64,000 nucleotides of DNA from Didymodactylos carnosus (taxonomy: Eukaryota; Rotifera; Eurotatoria; Philodinida; Philodinidae). Shown here one piece after another: positions 48,706 through 60,178 of this stretch. Location: contig CAJNOQ010000009.1 in assembly GCA_905250885.1 (NCBI GenBank), positions 57,172 through 121,171 on the forward strand, given 5' to 3'. Each line of letters opens with the position of its first letter. Position 1 is the stretch's first letter. The notes under the pieces were generated by a model, which worked only from the letters and a program-made list of their open reading frames with translations, did not search any database and had not been told where the DNA came from. The position numbers were made by a program, and so were the translations under genes.

Positions 48706-50377
48706 ATGAATGCGCAGAATATCGTTTCGGCTTTGAGTGATTTAATTGCAAATAATTCACCCGTTACACAACAGTCTCCGATTACATCACAGGAGCGACA
48801 AATGCCCGAACATCTGGCTGACACTGTTAAATTAATGACCAGTGGACAAAAAGTTGATTACGTTGAGGAAACAACTTTAGATTTCGGCCGTTATACCTAC
48901 GATGAAGAGAGTGAATAGGAGGAAGAATCCATGCTGGATGAGAAAGAAAGTGAAGAAATGGATGAAGATTGGAAAGACAAAGAATTAGCTTTAGAAAAAT
49001 ATCATTTAAGAAGCTTTTCACAAGAGTTTATGCGTCAAGTTATCGATTTTATTGATCATGCAGGTCCGGGAAGTAAACATGGGAGATCTTGGAAAACCAT
49101 TCATCACCGATTTCGAATAATCCCAGACAGAAGTTATATTCCACATTTTCGAAAATATTTGGAACATCATGGAACAAAGCGACAGAAGACTCAAGATCTG
49201 GACAGTTTAGTTTACAAAAAGTTAGTTGATGCAAGACAAAAGAATCTCGTTGTTCATGATGTGGATATCCAGCGATGGGGTTTAAAGATCGCTAAAGAAA
49301 TAAAGCTCGACGATTCTCATGCTTCTCATGGTTGGCTGGAGAATTTCAAAAATTGTCATAGATTAACTTCTCTGAAAATTACAAACTTTGTTTCACACCA
49401 TCAAGTCGAAAATCGGGAAGTTATAGAAAAATCAAAACAAAATTTTATTTTGTCGTTTAATAACGTGTCATCTCACTTTAAACTGAAATTTTTAATACAG
49501 GTCAAACAGGTGTCAAAAAAGAATTACACTCAAAGCGTACTATCTCTTCCGTTGGTGAAAAAAGGACTTTTGCAGCTGTTCAGTCGAAAAATGCTACTAC
49601 ACACTCTTACACTTTGCAGCCAACTATCTCATTAGACGGACGGCTCTTAGAAACGATTTATTTATGTTTGCAGAAGCAGGGAGGTGAGTTAAACGTTAGT
49701 CGAACCGTTTTAAACCGCTATCGCTCGTTTTTTCCCTTATCTTAGGAAAAATGGGAGAGCAAGTTAAGAGGCACTTGTTTCAGCCGAAAAATGTCATTAT
49801 AACCTGTTCGGCGTCGGGAAAACTTACTGCTTCACTGGTTAAATATTGGAGAGATAACTATTTTCTTTCATTGGTTGATGCTAAATGTTTGCTGCTATCA
49901 GACAGTTACCCAGGACAAAATCGCGAAGAACTCTATCAACCGGAAAATTGCGGCGGTAAAAAGGTCACACGTTTACAAATACCACAAAATACAACTGACG
50001 AGCTACAGCCACTGGATTGTTATTTCAACAGACAAATTAAAAGTTTCCTCAAAGCATGTTATCATCGTGTAGCGTTGTATGAACTAGATATACACTTACA
50101 CGAACGAAATAACATCATACGTTTAGGCAGTCTAATGCACAATCAATTGAGCGCAGATGTATTTACGCCAATGAAAAAATACGCTTGGTTCTCCAGTGGC
50201 TTAATGCGTGAAGATCCTTCTCCATTTGTCGGCGTTAATCAAGTTTGCTTTGCAAGTTCAGAAACTCATATACAGTGTGAAGAAAAAGACTGCGATGAGT
50301 CTGTTTTTATAACTTGTGCTCGATGTTCGAAGAAATTGTGTTTTCAACACTTTTTTACCAGTTATCATTTCCATTAA
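48706..50377 (+). pseudogene. Transposase, CENP-B/DDE type, inactivated
   Basis: The coding region begins at 48706. An in-frame stop at 48916-48918 interrupts it, with the same frame continuing to about 49490. A frame change follows near 49460-49500, then a second open part to about 49683. A canonical 62-bp intron (49684-49745) leads into the final frame ending at 50377. Visible domains: a CENP-B-type DNA-binding helix-turn-helix with the KxxKNLVVHD..IQRWGLKIAKE region and a GWLENFK end; a GEKRTF-type strand; LLLSDSYPGQ with the second catalytic Asp; and PQNTTDELQPLD with the third acidic residue about 37 residues later. The first catalytic Asp expected before QTG is missing at the frame break. 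The C-terminus adds a Cys-rich segment C-x4-C-x8-C-x2-C-x4-C-x2-H that may bind zinc. The stop and frame break mean this copy cannot make a full transposase. Confidence 0.8.
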
Positions 50378-50385
50378 AAACACAG

Positions 50386-50787
50386 CAAATATTTTTACGA
50401 ATCATGGCTCTGTGAAACTGCTTTATTGCCACCTTTATCACAATTGCTAATAACATGTGTGAAAAAACAGAACACAATTTTATAAAGTGTGTAAGAATAT
50501 TAGCGGTTTTTCCCTCTTTTTTAAGTTTTAGACGCAGAAGACTCGCTCAAAATCTCGCTTAGAACCTTGAAAAATTGTTTTCTGTAGGTTTGACAACGTG
50601 CTTTTTCATTTCGATAGGTCAAGGAAATTTTTTAGTGAAAATGGTTTTTCGATTGAAAAACCAAGATCTTTAAAAAACGGGTCTTCAAATCGAAAGCGGG
50701 CAAAAACCATTGTGATATTCGGAATCAGCACGTTCGATTACCTATTGTCAACTGAGTTTAAGCTCACAAGCGAGGGGCCTTCCCTCG
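50386..50787 (-). repeat. Right terminal inverted repeat of the 3.2-kb transposon
   Basis: Mirror of 47632-48032. The match starts directly after the transposase stop codon, so the TIR contains the probable transcript end. Confidence 0.88.
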
Positions 50788-50865
50788 TTAGACATAACAT
50801 TCGCTAATGAGAAAAAAAATGAAATATTTCAATTAATTAATCTGCATACATAGACAGACACGCCA
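50788..50865. repeat. Duplicated PNPLA6/7 fragment, right part
   Basis: Continues the match to the PNPLA6/7 gene (53873-53935) after the transposon, beginning with the duplicated TTA. Similarity is lost at about 50865. Confidence 0.8.
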
Positions 50866-50934
50866 AACTTCAAAAACTAAACCAGTCTACTCAAGTCAAT
50901 ATACTGTGTTCTTGTTTAACTAATTAATGATTTA

Positions 50935-51315
50935 TTATATTTTAAATGAATTAATAAACAAACATTTTGCTATATGGAATCGATGAAGGCGCATTATAAA
51001 TTCAATATGACTGAACACTCGTTCAATAGATGCTGATGTTGCAGGAACCCAGAAGATTCTTTTACAAAGTTCACTTAAATATGAAAACAAATCCGTATTA
51101 CTGAAAAGAATGTTGTTTTCAGAAGTTTCACCATGAAAATATGCACCCCGTAAAAGGCACAAACAGTTGGCAGTATTGCTTCCTTTTGCAAAAGCCAAAT
51201 TCGAGTTTTTCGCGAGTTCAATCCCCAAACCTCGAGTTCGAGTCTGCGTTCATAAAAGCATCCGAGATCGAGCTCGAGTTCGAGCTTAACCTTGAACACG
51301 AACACACTCTTATCT
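50935..51315 (-). mobile_element. hAT transposase 3' remnant
   Basis: The minus-strand frame ending at 50935 contains a WVPATSASIERVFSH segment followed by a hydrophobic tail. This is the hAT C-terminal dimerisation motif (family form PATSASSERVFS). Only about 45 residues are recognisable. Next to it, 51185-51300 is full of GAG/CTCGAG-type units, similar to subterminal repeats of some hAT elements. The transposase body is missing, so this is a deleted copy; its ends are not certain. Confidence 0.75.
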
Positions 51316-52773
51316 GAGCCAAGATAAACTTCCTATTTCCTGTTTGGTGCCGGATGTTGTCATTCTACTTCATCGGACACAATATTTATCGGAATGCACA
51401 TTCACAGAATTCCAGTCTTTGCTGATAATCATTTTTCACGTTTTTAATTTAATTAAGAAAAAACAATATTCGGTAGCCTTAATTTGTAAGTTTTTTAATA
51501 TTAGATGAAAACAACGCGGAAACCTTCGTTTCCGCAAAAACCTGATAGTCGATTACCCATGTTCCATACGATTTAAAAGTTATCCTTAGTCACCGGATGT
51601 CAGTCTAGGAACTCAAATGGAATACGATACTACGATCGAACCGCGGAAAGTCAAGCTCTCGCTTTACTCCAATGTTGAAGCGGACACTTTGGACTACCGA
51701 CCCATGACAAAAAGCAAAATATTTGTATTTCAAGTTTTTGGGCAATAACTTGGTTTTCTGAAGATTCTCTGGAAAAAGTACTGAAGAAAAGGATTTCAAA
51801 ATGACTTTCATGATGAACAGGTGCGGTCAGGTCTTTACTTTCAATTGATGAAGACCGCAAGTCTCTATCAGTTTTCTATCAAATGTTATTCAAAAAACAT
51901 TCGAGTCCATTCTCTTTTTTTACCGACAATACTCAAGTGTAAAACATTAGGATCGCATGAAAAAAATGTTGCGCTTTTGTAGCGAGATTTTATAAAAAAA
52001 ACAGTTTACTTTGAGAGCATTTATTTTCCGTTTTTAAGACTTTTTGGCAGTTCAAGAATGATAATCCATCATTAAAATACTGGTTTAATCGAAAAATGTC
52101 TGACGTCTGTATGAAAACTCGAAATTTTCCACTGTGTATCTCCCCCAACGTTTGAATGGTCGTGATATCTTTGACCACCTTAAAAATACGTTTCGGTTGA
52201 ATGCTGCTTACTCTCATAATCCAATTTTGACCTGACAATAACAATTTGGGTTATTCTCTGCTGGATGGTGTGAATCTATTATCCATGGTTAATTTTTCAA
52301 CAGTTGTTCAATTTAGTGCCCTGTTTAAGTTGGTTAAACGAATTTACTTTTCTTTCAGAAAAACTTTTTTCATGCTTTAACATAACAACTATTTAATAAA
52401 AATAGTCAAACTGGCAAAAGATCATCGAAAACAACAAATAAATATCAAAAAAAACAAAAATGACACTAAACAACAATTCATTTGCTAAGCAAAACTGTTT
52501 AACAAAATTTTTATTTTATATCAAAAATGAAGAAAGCACACGAAACCGGCTCGATTTGTCACCAACAGAAAGAGATAGTTCACACAAATATTTATATATT
52601 AAGCACATTTTTACCCTGAGTATCACACGTACAGAAAGAGAAACAGAAAAAAAAGTAGATATTATATGTCACAAAAAGTTTAAATAGTGGTGAAGAAATG
52701 TTACATGGGCATACTCAAATACCAGATTGCAAAATAATCATGTATGTATAAAAGTAGTAAACTACAAACATCT
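51316..52773. other. Repeat-like spacer downstream of PNPLA6/7
   Basis: No gene seen. It includes the inverted partner (about 51893-51920) of sequence at 47388-47421. Frames at 51605-51860, 51990-52244 and 52460-52687 show no domain. Confidence 0.4.
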
Positions 52774-55700
52774 TTAAAGAATTTCTTCAATATTTGATTG
52801 ATGATTATTTAATGAACCGAACGAATCTTGAACTGGCGTTTCTGGACGCGATCGTATAACCACCTGAAAAATAGAAATAATAATTAATAATTTATATTTA
52901 CTAAAAGACTATGTGATATAACAATTTCATCAATACACAAACATACTCGAGCTTTATGTCGTCGTAGACCGCCTATTCTAGTTGTTGTACGATTTGAACG
53001 TTTTGTTCGTCCTTTCGTCGTGCTAGAGAATGATAAATGTGAATCTTCCGTTGTAGACGTATCTAAATTTAGACAATTTAAAGTAGCTATGTAAAAGAGT
53101 TTATTACCAACTAATCTAACCATAATCATCTTCATCTTCCTCTAACAATCTGCCTGACGAAGCTGGTTCTCTAACTCGTGTAATTAATTCAGCTAAATCA
53201 ATGAATTTTGAACCAGTTGAATCTTGTTTTCGCTAAATAATCATTATATGGCGAGAGAATGAAATAAGAATAAATAATCTCATACCAATCGAGCTTGTTT
53301 CTCAGGAAATGATTGTGGTTTTTGTTTTAAAAATATAGCGTCATACGATTCTAATTTTGACCAACCATGAAATATCGCACGTCCATGATGATAGCCAACT
53401 TCCTGTAATATAGTGTGTACGCACAATAACTGCAGTTTGTTTTATGATTTGATCTACACTTACTCTAATTTCATCAAAACTTCCAAATTGTAACGTTCTA
53501 TATCGATCTATTGGCGGTCGAATATATTCGCAAAAATTTGAAGTTTTAACAAGTTCTAATTGACGTTGACACGATACATATGCCAAACGAGTCTGTATTT
53601 CACTAAGATCGGGAACCTTGTAAATAAAATGTTCATTTATTATTTACCGTACCTCTGTAACAGTACACTTACTTTAACGGGGGTCGTCCACGGATTCCAA
53701 CGTTTATATAACAACCACCATCCAGATAAACGATCACCAAAATTACAAAAATTTTGCTCATCCTGAGAACCAACATCTACGGCAATAACTGTATGGGCTA
53801 TAGTAAAGGCATAAAAAGTCGTCAAAATAACTTCATTATCATCTTTTATCAACTACTTACCGCCCATCTTAGACATAACATCCGCTAATGAGAAAAAAAA
53901 TGAAATATTTTAATTAATTAATCTGCATATATATTAGTCTGCAAATAAGACTTTCTTTCCATTAATTATCAAAACATAGCAAATTAGATTATGGTAGAAG
54001 AAACATGCATAAATAGTATACTAATAAAAAAATGTTGAGTCGATTCCTGGACATCTCAAAATTAATTCATACCTGGCAAATTATTGACATAACCACCGTC
54101 AAGCAAAAGATGTCCATCATCCGGATCACATAAAGGTGGAAAGTAGCCAGAAAGGCTCATACTTGCTCGTACATAACGCCATAAAGAGCCTACAAGTTAG
54201 AGAAAAACAAAAGAAAATACGATAAATGTTTTGATGTGAACTCTTTTCTTCCACAAATGTTGCACCTAACAAAAAAATAACTTTTTATTTCTAATGATAT
54301 AACTATACCTGCCGTATAAATAATGTCTTCATGCAGAACGTACATTTTTCTGATTAGTATAAGATTAGATAAAGCAGAATTTTATTATTGTCCAGGAATC
54401 TGACTCCACAAAATTAAAAAAAACGAAATAAACCCAGAATAAATTAAAATAAAAAATAATGCATATAATTCCCTCTTCATGCACATATCTCAATTTACCC
54501 GGAAGATTATTCACATAGCATCCATCTTAAAAAATATGCAATTATGAAGGCATGATGCAGTAATGAATCATATGAACACTAACCTAACAAAAGATGACCA
54601 TCTAACGGATCACACAAGGGTGGTAGTAAAAATGCATATGTCATACTTGCTCTTACATATTGCCATACACATCCTGAAAGACGCAGTAGCAGTCGGTGTA
54701 TATTTTTGAGAAATGCAACATATGTAGAAGAAACAAAATAGACTTTCATATTGTTCACCGACCAACAAAAATTAGATAACTTATACAAAAAAAAATGATG
54801 TTTTCACTAACCACTTGTGTGTACTCGCATTTTGGATGCACTTATATCAGTTGTTACACAAAAATAGGGTATCCAGAGATCTTCAATTTGAACTTCGGGT
54901 AATGCTTCTTCAATTATTTCATTAAATGTAGCACCTGCAAATAAAATTTTAATTTATCATATAATCTCAGATCAATTTGTTCTTGAGTTTACCGGTGAAC
55001 ATGCTCGTAATAGGGTACGTTAAATCGATTAGTTTACGCCATACAGATGTCATTTTCTATACAAAGAAATACTAGTAACACTCGAATCGAGAAAGTCGAT
55101 CTATAACGTTTAAGTTAACTTTACCCCACACCAATCTTTAGCTCGTTCAACATATCCTTGAATATTTAACTCATCAGCCCATAAGGCACCCATCAATGCA
55201 CCGATACCTAAATCGATAAACATATTCAGCTCAGAAATTGATTTACTTCTATTTGAAACCTACTTGTCCCTCCAATTAAATCGATCGGAATGTTTGCTTC
55301 ATGCATTGCTTGAATCATACCAACATGAGCACAGCCACGTGCACCACCGCCACCTAAAACAAGTCCAATGGCTGTACCAGTCAAAAATCGAGCCATACGG
55401 GCAAAATCAGATGTAGAATCTGGTTCAGTCGGTAGTAAATCACTGTAATCAGTCTAAAAAGTAAATATTTTTAGTTGAGTAATAAATTATTACACGCAGA
55501 CTACTTTTTACCCAAGATTGAATATCAGATTCTATTGAATATTTGAACATACGATCAGGACATCGAATATGATGATGAAATGTTATCCATTGACGTATAT
55601 TTAACCAGCGAGCGGTACCCTTTGGCTTTTGACTATCAATTCGATGTAATAAAATAAGTTCTTTTTGAGCTCGTACAGCACTACGTTCAATTTCATTTTC

Positions 55701-58700
55701 AACCTAAACAATAACACTTAGTATATCATTGACTAATAATAAATAATAAATAATAAATAAAATACATACTGCGCCTTTAGTCGGTTCGTTCCATCCGTTC
55801 CCAACGATTAAAATACAATCCGCCTGTCTTAATGATCGTCGTGTCCATTGTGTTAATTTTTTATCACACTGATAAACAACAATTTTGTGTAATTCTTCTT
55901 GCTGACCTAACCAGGCTGATAAACGATAATCGTTGATACTGAACAAATGAAGGATAAATTATTGTTTGTGATCATGGTTAAATAAAAGAATAAAAGAATA
56001 TACCTTTCGAGTGCAGATTCACCAAATCTGTCAATTATAAGTTGTTCAGTCAAGTGAAGTGTTGGACCTATACGTAATATATAATGAAAATATTTTCTTT
56101 GGATTTTTATACATTATTTACCGATTGCTAATAAACTATGAACAAGTTCACATGTAAATGCATCAAGTGGAACATCTCTAAATAAATATTAAATTAATGG
56201 AATTTATTTATTTTTTAAAAAATATCAGTTCATACTCTGAAATAGCAACAATTGCAACCGTTGATAAATTTTTTGTTAATGTACTCGAACGATCTTGAAA
56301 TCCTTCTGAAATAGATAAGAAATCCAAAATCTTATTACGATTATTAAAATTTGAAAATTACCATCAACTGGTGGCATTGTTAGATTAACACCATTTGTCA
56401 ATGTATTTTGTAGAGTGCCATAAATTTTTTGACTCAGAACATTGATCAGTCTTGAAACAATTTGTGGTTGTCTCCATTTAATGTAATTTAACAATCCAGT
56501 CGGGATAACAGCAAGTTCAGTATCACTGTCACAAAATAGTGATAATACTTCAAATGACAAGAACATCATGAGAAAGAAACATACCGAATGGCAAGAGTGG
56601 TACTTTGACGTGGCACCTCCATTAAAACTTCGACTATTCCAACCATTTCGCCACGACCGTATTCACCAACTAATTCTTTTCGCTTTTTATCTTGTGCTAA
56701 TAATACACTACGTACTCGACCATTTAATATAATGTATACACTTTGAGGTTTACAGTCTTGTCTAAATTAAAAGTACGTCGTAAAACAAATAGTAAACAAT
56801 CCATTATTTACACTACCTATATAATGATTTTCCAGCTTCAACTAACATCCATTCTAATGCAAAATCAATTTGTCTTACTAACGGAGACATACGTTTTACC
56901 ATCACTTAAGAAAAGTATATATATCATCGAACAATCAGGTGTTGAAAGTAGCATCGATACCCTACTTGCAGCAACTGGTAATACAAGATTTGGTTGCATA
57001 CGCATTAAATCATAAAAGTTTTCTTTTGTTATTGCACATATATCTGATGGACCTCTTGTACGATAAGTAAATAATGTTGGTTCTGACAAAAAATAAAATT
57101 ATCCATATTCTATATGAGAGTGAAGAAAATAATTGTTTATTCATTTACCTCCAGTTAGTGCACTAACTAAACCACTTATTTCGCCTTCACGATCAATGAA
57201 CATAACACCTAATAACAAAACACGTAGAGTATATTATTTTATTAGATAAACAAAACAAATCTCTTACGATCTCTTTTTGAATCACTTATTTCTTTCATAT
57301 AAGCACATAAAGACCCACGTATGACATAAAATAGTTCATTTAATTGTTCACCTTTCCGAATATAAAACATAAATATTAGTGCCGGAAATCGTCTACAGGT
57401 GAGATAATGATTTTACAAACCTTCTTTTGCTAGCGTATGACTGTCTGGCAAACGATGTAAATGTACTTTATCGTCTAATAATGCAACATCTCCCTCGAGT
57501 CCTGAATACAACAATTCACTGATGAAAAAACAACAATATGACTTTTATGCATACCGAGTACAGTAGCTAATGCTTGTCTAATAGTTGGCCATTCGTTTCG
57601 TAATTCCATATCATCAGAACGTTCATTGTATTCACTCCCGGTACTATCACTTCCTGTACCATACGATCGAGAATAAGAATTTCCATATTCATGCTAAGAA
57701 CAACATGAACAAACATGTATACGTATAAGTTCTGATATTGTAACAATATTCAGCATAATATTTGTTTTTTCAGTAATTCTCTACTAGTTCAAAGGGTCAC
57801 TTATGATACATTAGAAATTGTAGGTAGCAAAAGTAAAAAAGTCCATTTTGACAGACTGAAACACTGTGTATAGTGACATACCTCTAAATAACTTGAACGT
57901 CGAGCCGTTGCATCTTTACTTCTTCCAGTTGATGCTTTCACTTTGCTTATATAGGGATATGATTTTTTCTGTTTTTCAAAAATTGTTTTATCTAATGAAT
58001 TTTTAACTCGTGCACGTGCCGCTGCTTCTTCAAAATCAGGTTTTAATCGCCTAACATCATCCATTAAACTCATTGAACGTTTCGTTTGAAATGACTCTTT
58101 TTTCATTGAAGTACTTGTCGAATCTTTTAAAACTGATGCTTCAGTCACAACAGCGTCTGCGATCGCTTTTGTTGCTTCCGTTAGTGTTGACGCATGAGCA
58201 GCTGTTTGTGTTGCAGCAGCTAAGACGGCTAATTGATTTAGTTGTTGATTATCATTTTCTAGTGTATTAGACGATGATGACTGTTGATCAGTATTTTGAT
58301 TATTTTCCTTTAGTTTTGTATGCATTTCACTGGATACACCTTGAACAGTTTGTAAACTCTTCTTCATGTTATTACTATCATGATCTCCGTTATTTAATAA
58401 TGCATCAACTGAATCCGTTGATCTTTTTCGTTCGCGTGGTGGCACCATCAGATTGTTTTGCGCTGATGTTGGTGTTTTTGAGTCATTATCTTTTGGATGG
58501 GTTCGTGAAGTTTGATGACGAAAATGTGAACAGTGGTGTTGATGATGATTATTCGCATTGGTGCCACTTTCTGCTGGAATACTTGTAAGATTTGTTAATT
58601 CAGTTGTTAGACCTAAATAGTTATGTAATGCAAGAAATGTCACATGTTGAAGACGAATCATTAAAATCTACAATGAAAAGAAAAAACTAGGAACACATAA

Positions 58701-60011
58701 CCATGACAAATATTTTACTCACTTGAATTATGCGAACAATACATTCTGGATATTCTTTAAAAACTTTAATAAACGCAATAGCCGGTAATTTTAATACAAC
58801 AGAATCTTCAATTGCCTTGCAAGAAACTGTTTGAAATGGATTACTATGACCCTAAACACTAAACTAGTTGACAAAAAAACCATAGAAGAGAATAGAACGA
58901 ACGAACTTACGTACGGTTAAAACATCGACGATGCTCAATAATGAAAATACTGTGTCACCTTCAACACATTCTTTGATAAGATGGCGGTGATGTTTCTAAA
59001 ATATAATTTATTTACATCAATTTTTCGAAACAGCTTTTTTAGTATTTACTTCATCTGTAATAAACACATGTAATAAACCTTTCTGTACAACATACATGCT
59101 GTTGTCATCATCTCCAATCCGAAATAAATAAGAACCCGCCACTACAACTTTAGATTCCAAATATTTACATAACTCAAGAAATAGTGGGCGTTCAAAATGA
59201 CCGAATACTCTAAAAAAATGAGCAAAAACTATGTAACAGAGAATATGTAGAAAATAGAACAAATACACACTTGACACTTTTTAATAAATATAACATTTCT
59301 GGTGGTAACATATATTCGCCTCTATGTGCACCATTAGCGAAATCGAAATCTATTAATGTTAAAACATATGATAGTTGACGCTAACATTTAATGACAATTC
59401 TTTCGAATTTAGACCTGTTTCGAGTAGAAATTCAGGTGGTTGTCGCGGTTGCCAAGTGGTAGGCGCATCGCTACGAAGTTTCTGTTGTTGAAATCTAAAA
59501 TTAAAATTACCATACATCTCAATTCTTAGAATATTTCTGTATTTACCGTCTCGTTCGACGACGAATGCGATTATTGGCTGTTGATGAATAAGAACGCATC
59601 TAATTGAGAGAACAATAAAAAATGCCAAGAACGAGAAACAATTTACATACCGTTCGAAGAAAGCGTTTTCCATAGTATAAGAATTTATCGCGTTTACGAA
59701 AACGTGGTTTTGGCTCAAATACTAGGACAGAAAATAGAGCACAAACAATTTAGGCGCTTGCGTACTTGTCTTTTAAGAATTTTTACCCGCTTTTCTTGTA
59801 GATCGACGAATAAGATAATAGAGTAAAACGGCAACAGTAAATAAACAAATACCAACGACCGTATTTTCAATATGATCTTCAAATAGCTGAATAAATAAAC
59901 AAAAAAACTGTATTACACTAGATACAACTACCCATGGCTCTGAGAACGTACAATGAAAAGCCCAAGTGGATGAAAATGTTGGTAAAATGCGTTGAACAAC
60001 TGCGACATCAT
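52774..60011 (-). CDS. PNPLA6: Patatin-like phospholipase 6/7 (neuropathy target esterase)
   Basis: Thirty-five exons join in phase to 1457 residues: 60011-59952, 59886-59787, 59721-59651, 59599-59547, 59494-59415, 59349-59271, 59209-59050, 58995-58915, 58851-58723, 58667-57882, 57693-57555, 57501-57421, 57351-57268, 57208-57149, 57082-56966, 56904-56817, 56761-56585, 56525-56362, 56305-56236, 56177-56122, 56067-56004, 55938-55770, 55703-55512, 55453-55264, 55207-55125, 55056-54993, 54934-54812, 54189-54073, 53884-53861, 53797-53673, 53616-53464, 53402-53286, 53232-53121, 53062-52947, 52863-52774. Family role: lysophospholipase/phospholipase B of the ER membrane deacylating phosphatidylcholine. 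Seen: one N-terminal membrane helix (exon 2), RFRKRDK, three cNMP-binding-like domains (exons 6-9, 11-15, 16-18), then the patatin domain with GGGGARG (about 1054-1060), nucleophile motif GTSIG (Ser1084) and DGG (Asp1204). Exon 10 is a long Ser/Thr/Asn-rich linker. PNPLA6 versus PNPLA7 cannot be separated in an invertebrate. A duplicated exon 28 is listed separately. Confidence 0.95.
54499..54673 (-). CDS. PNPLA6: Alternative (duplicated) catalytic-Asp exon of PNPLA6/7
   Basis: This is a second version of exon 28, lying between exon 27 and exon 28. It consists of two pieces, 54673-54584 and 54525-54499, separated by a 58-bp intron with GT..AG ends that falls inside the catalytic Asp codon. 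Together they total 117 bases, exactly the length of exon 28 (54189-54073), and have the same start and end phase. Either version could therefore follow exon 27 and lead into exon 29. By eye about 27 of 38 residues agree. [20 protein letters not shown] and YVNNLP are kept, including the catalytic Asp. The loop between YVRASM and PPLCDP differs completely (TYAFLL instead of SLSGYF) and the DGG becomes DGC. No stop or frameshift is present. It may be a mutually exclusive exon that alters the active site, or a decaying duplicate. Confidence 0.7.
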
Positions 60012-60178
60012 TTACAAGAAAAAAAATATATAAACAATTCGTGTTTTTGACCGAAAATCATAACTGAACAAATATAAATTCCGTTTATACGCTAAAAGTC
60101 AAAAGACGGTCATCATCTAAAATTAATAACCACAATATAGAACGAAACGTCATTTTTTGAAAAAGAATTTAAGAGAAT
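60012..60178. other. PNPLA6/7 upstream flank
   Basis: Short AT-rich region before the first repeat. The start codon was placed at 60011 because ATG ATG there opens the frame that runs through the GTACGT donor into the membrane-helix exon; an upstream non-coding exon is possible. Confidence 0.4.

Larger units (their letters stand above)
47632..50787 (+). mobile_element. DNA transposon, 3.16 kb, TTA target duplication, long TIRs
   Basis: Long terminal inverted repeats of about 400 bp (47632-48032 and 50386-50787) begin CGAGGG at both outer ends. The element is flanked by TTA on both sides (47629-47631 and 50788-50790). The unoccupied version of the site, present in the PNPLA6/7 gene at about 53871-53875, contains a single TTA, which confirms the boundaries. 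Inside is a degraded transposase gene (48706-50377, plus strand) and a nested hAT-like MITE (48535-48685). The CENP-B-type helix-turn-helix and DDE catalytic core place it broadly in the Tc1/mariner-pogo supergroup, yet that group normally duplicates TA. The TIRs are very similar to each other, with a few small indels near the tips. Confidence 0.85.

Noticed and set aside
49463-49500. A 36-bp intron (GTGTCA ... ATACAG) in the transposase
   Set aside because: Removing it does not restore the frame, because its length is a multiple of three, and 36 bp is shorter than any other intron in this window. A frame-breaking change is the simpler reading.
50598-50807. 69-residue frame in the right TIR, nearly identical to a minus-strand frame at 47629-47838
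   Set aside because: Both are translations of the same terminal inverted repeat read outward; identity reflects the TIR, not a conserved protein.
57801-58661. Reading the long Ser/Thr/Asn-rich frame as an independent gene
   Set aside because: It is exon 10 of PNPLA6/7: it starts with [18 protein letters not shown], the conserved segment after the first cNMP domain, and phases match exons 9 and 11.
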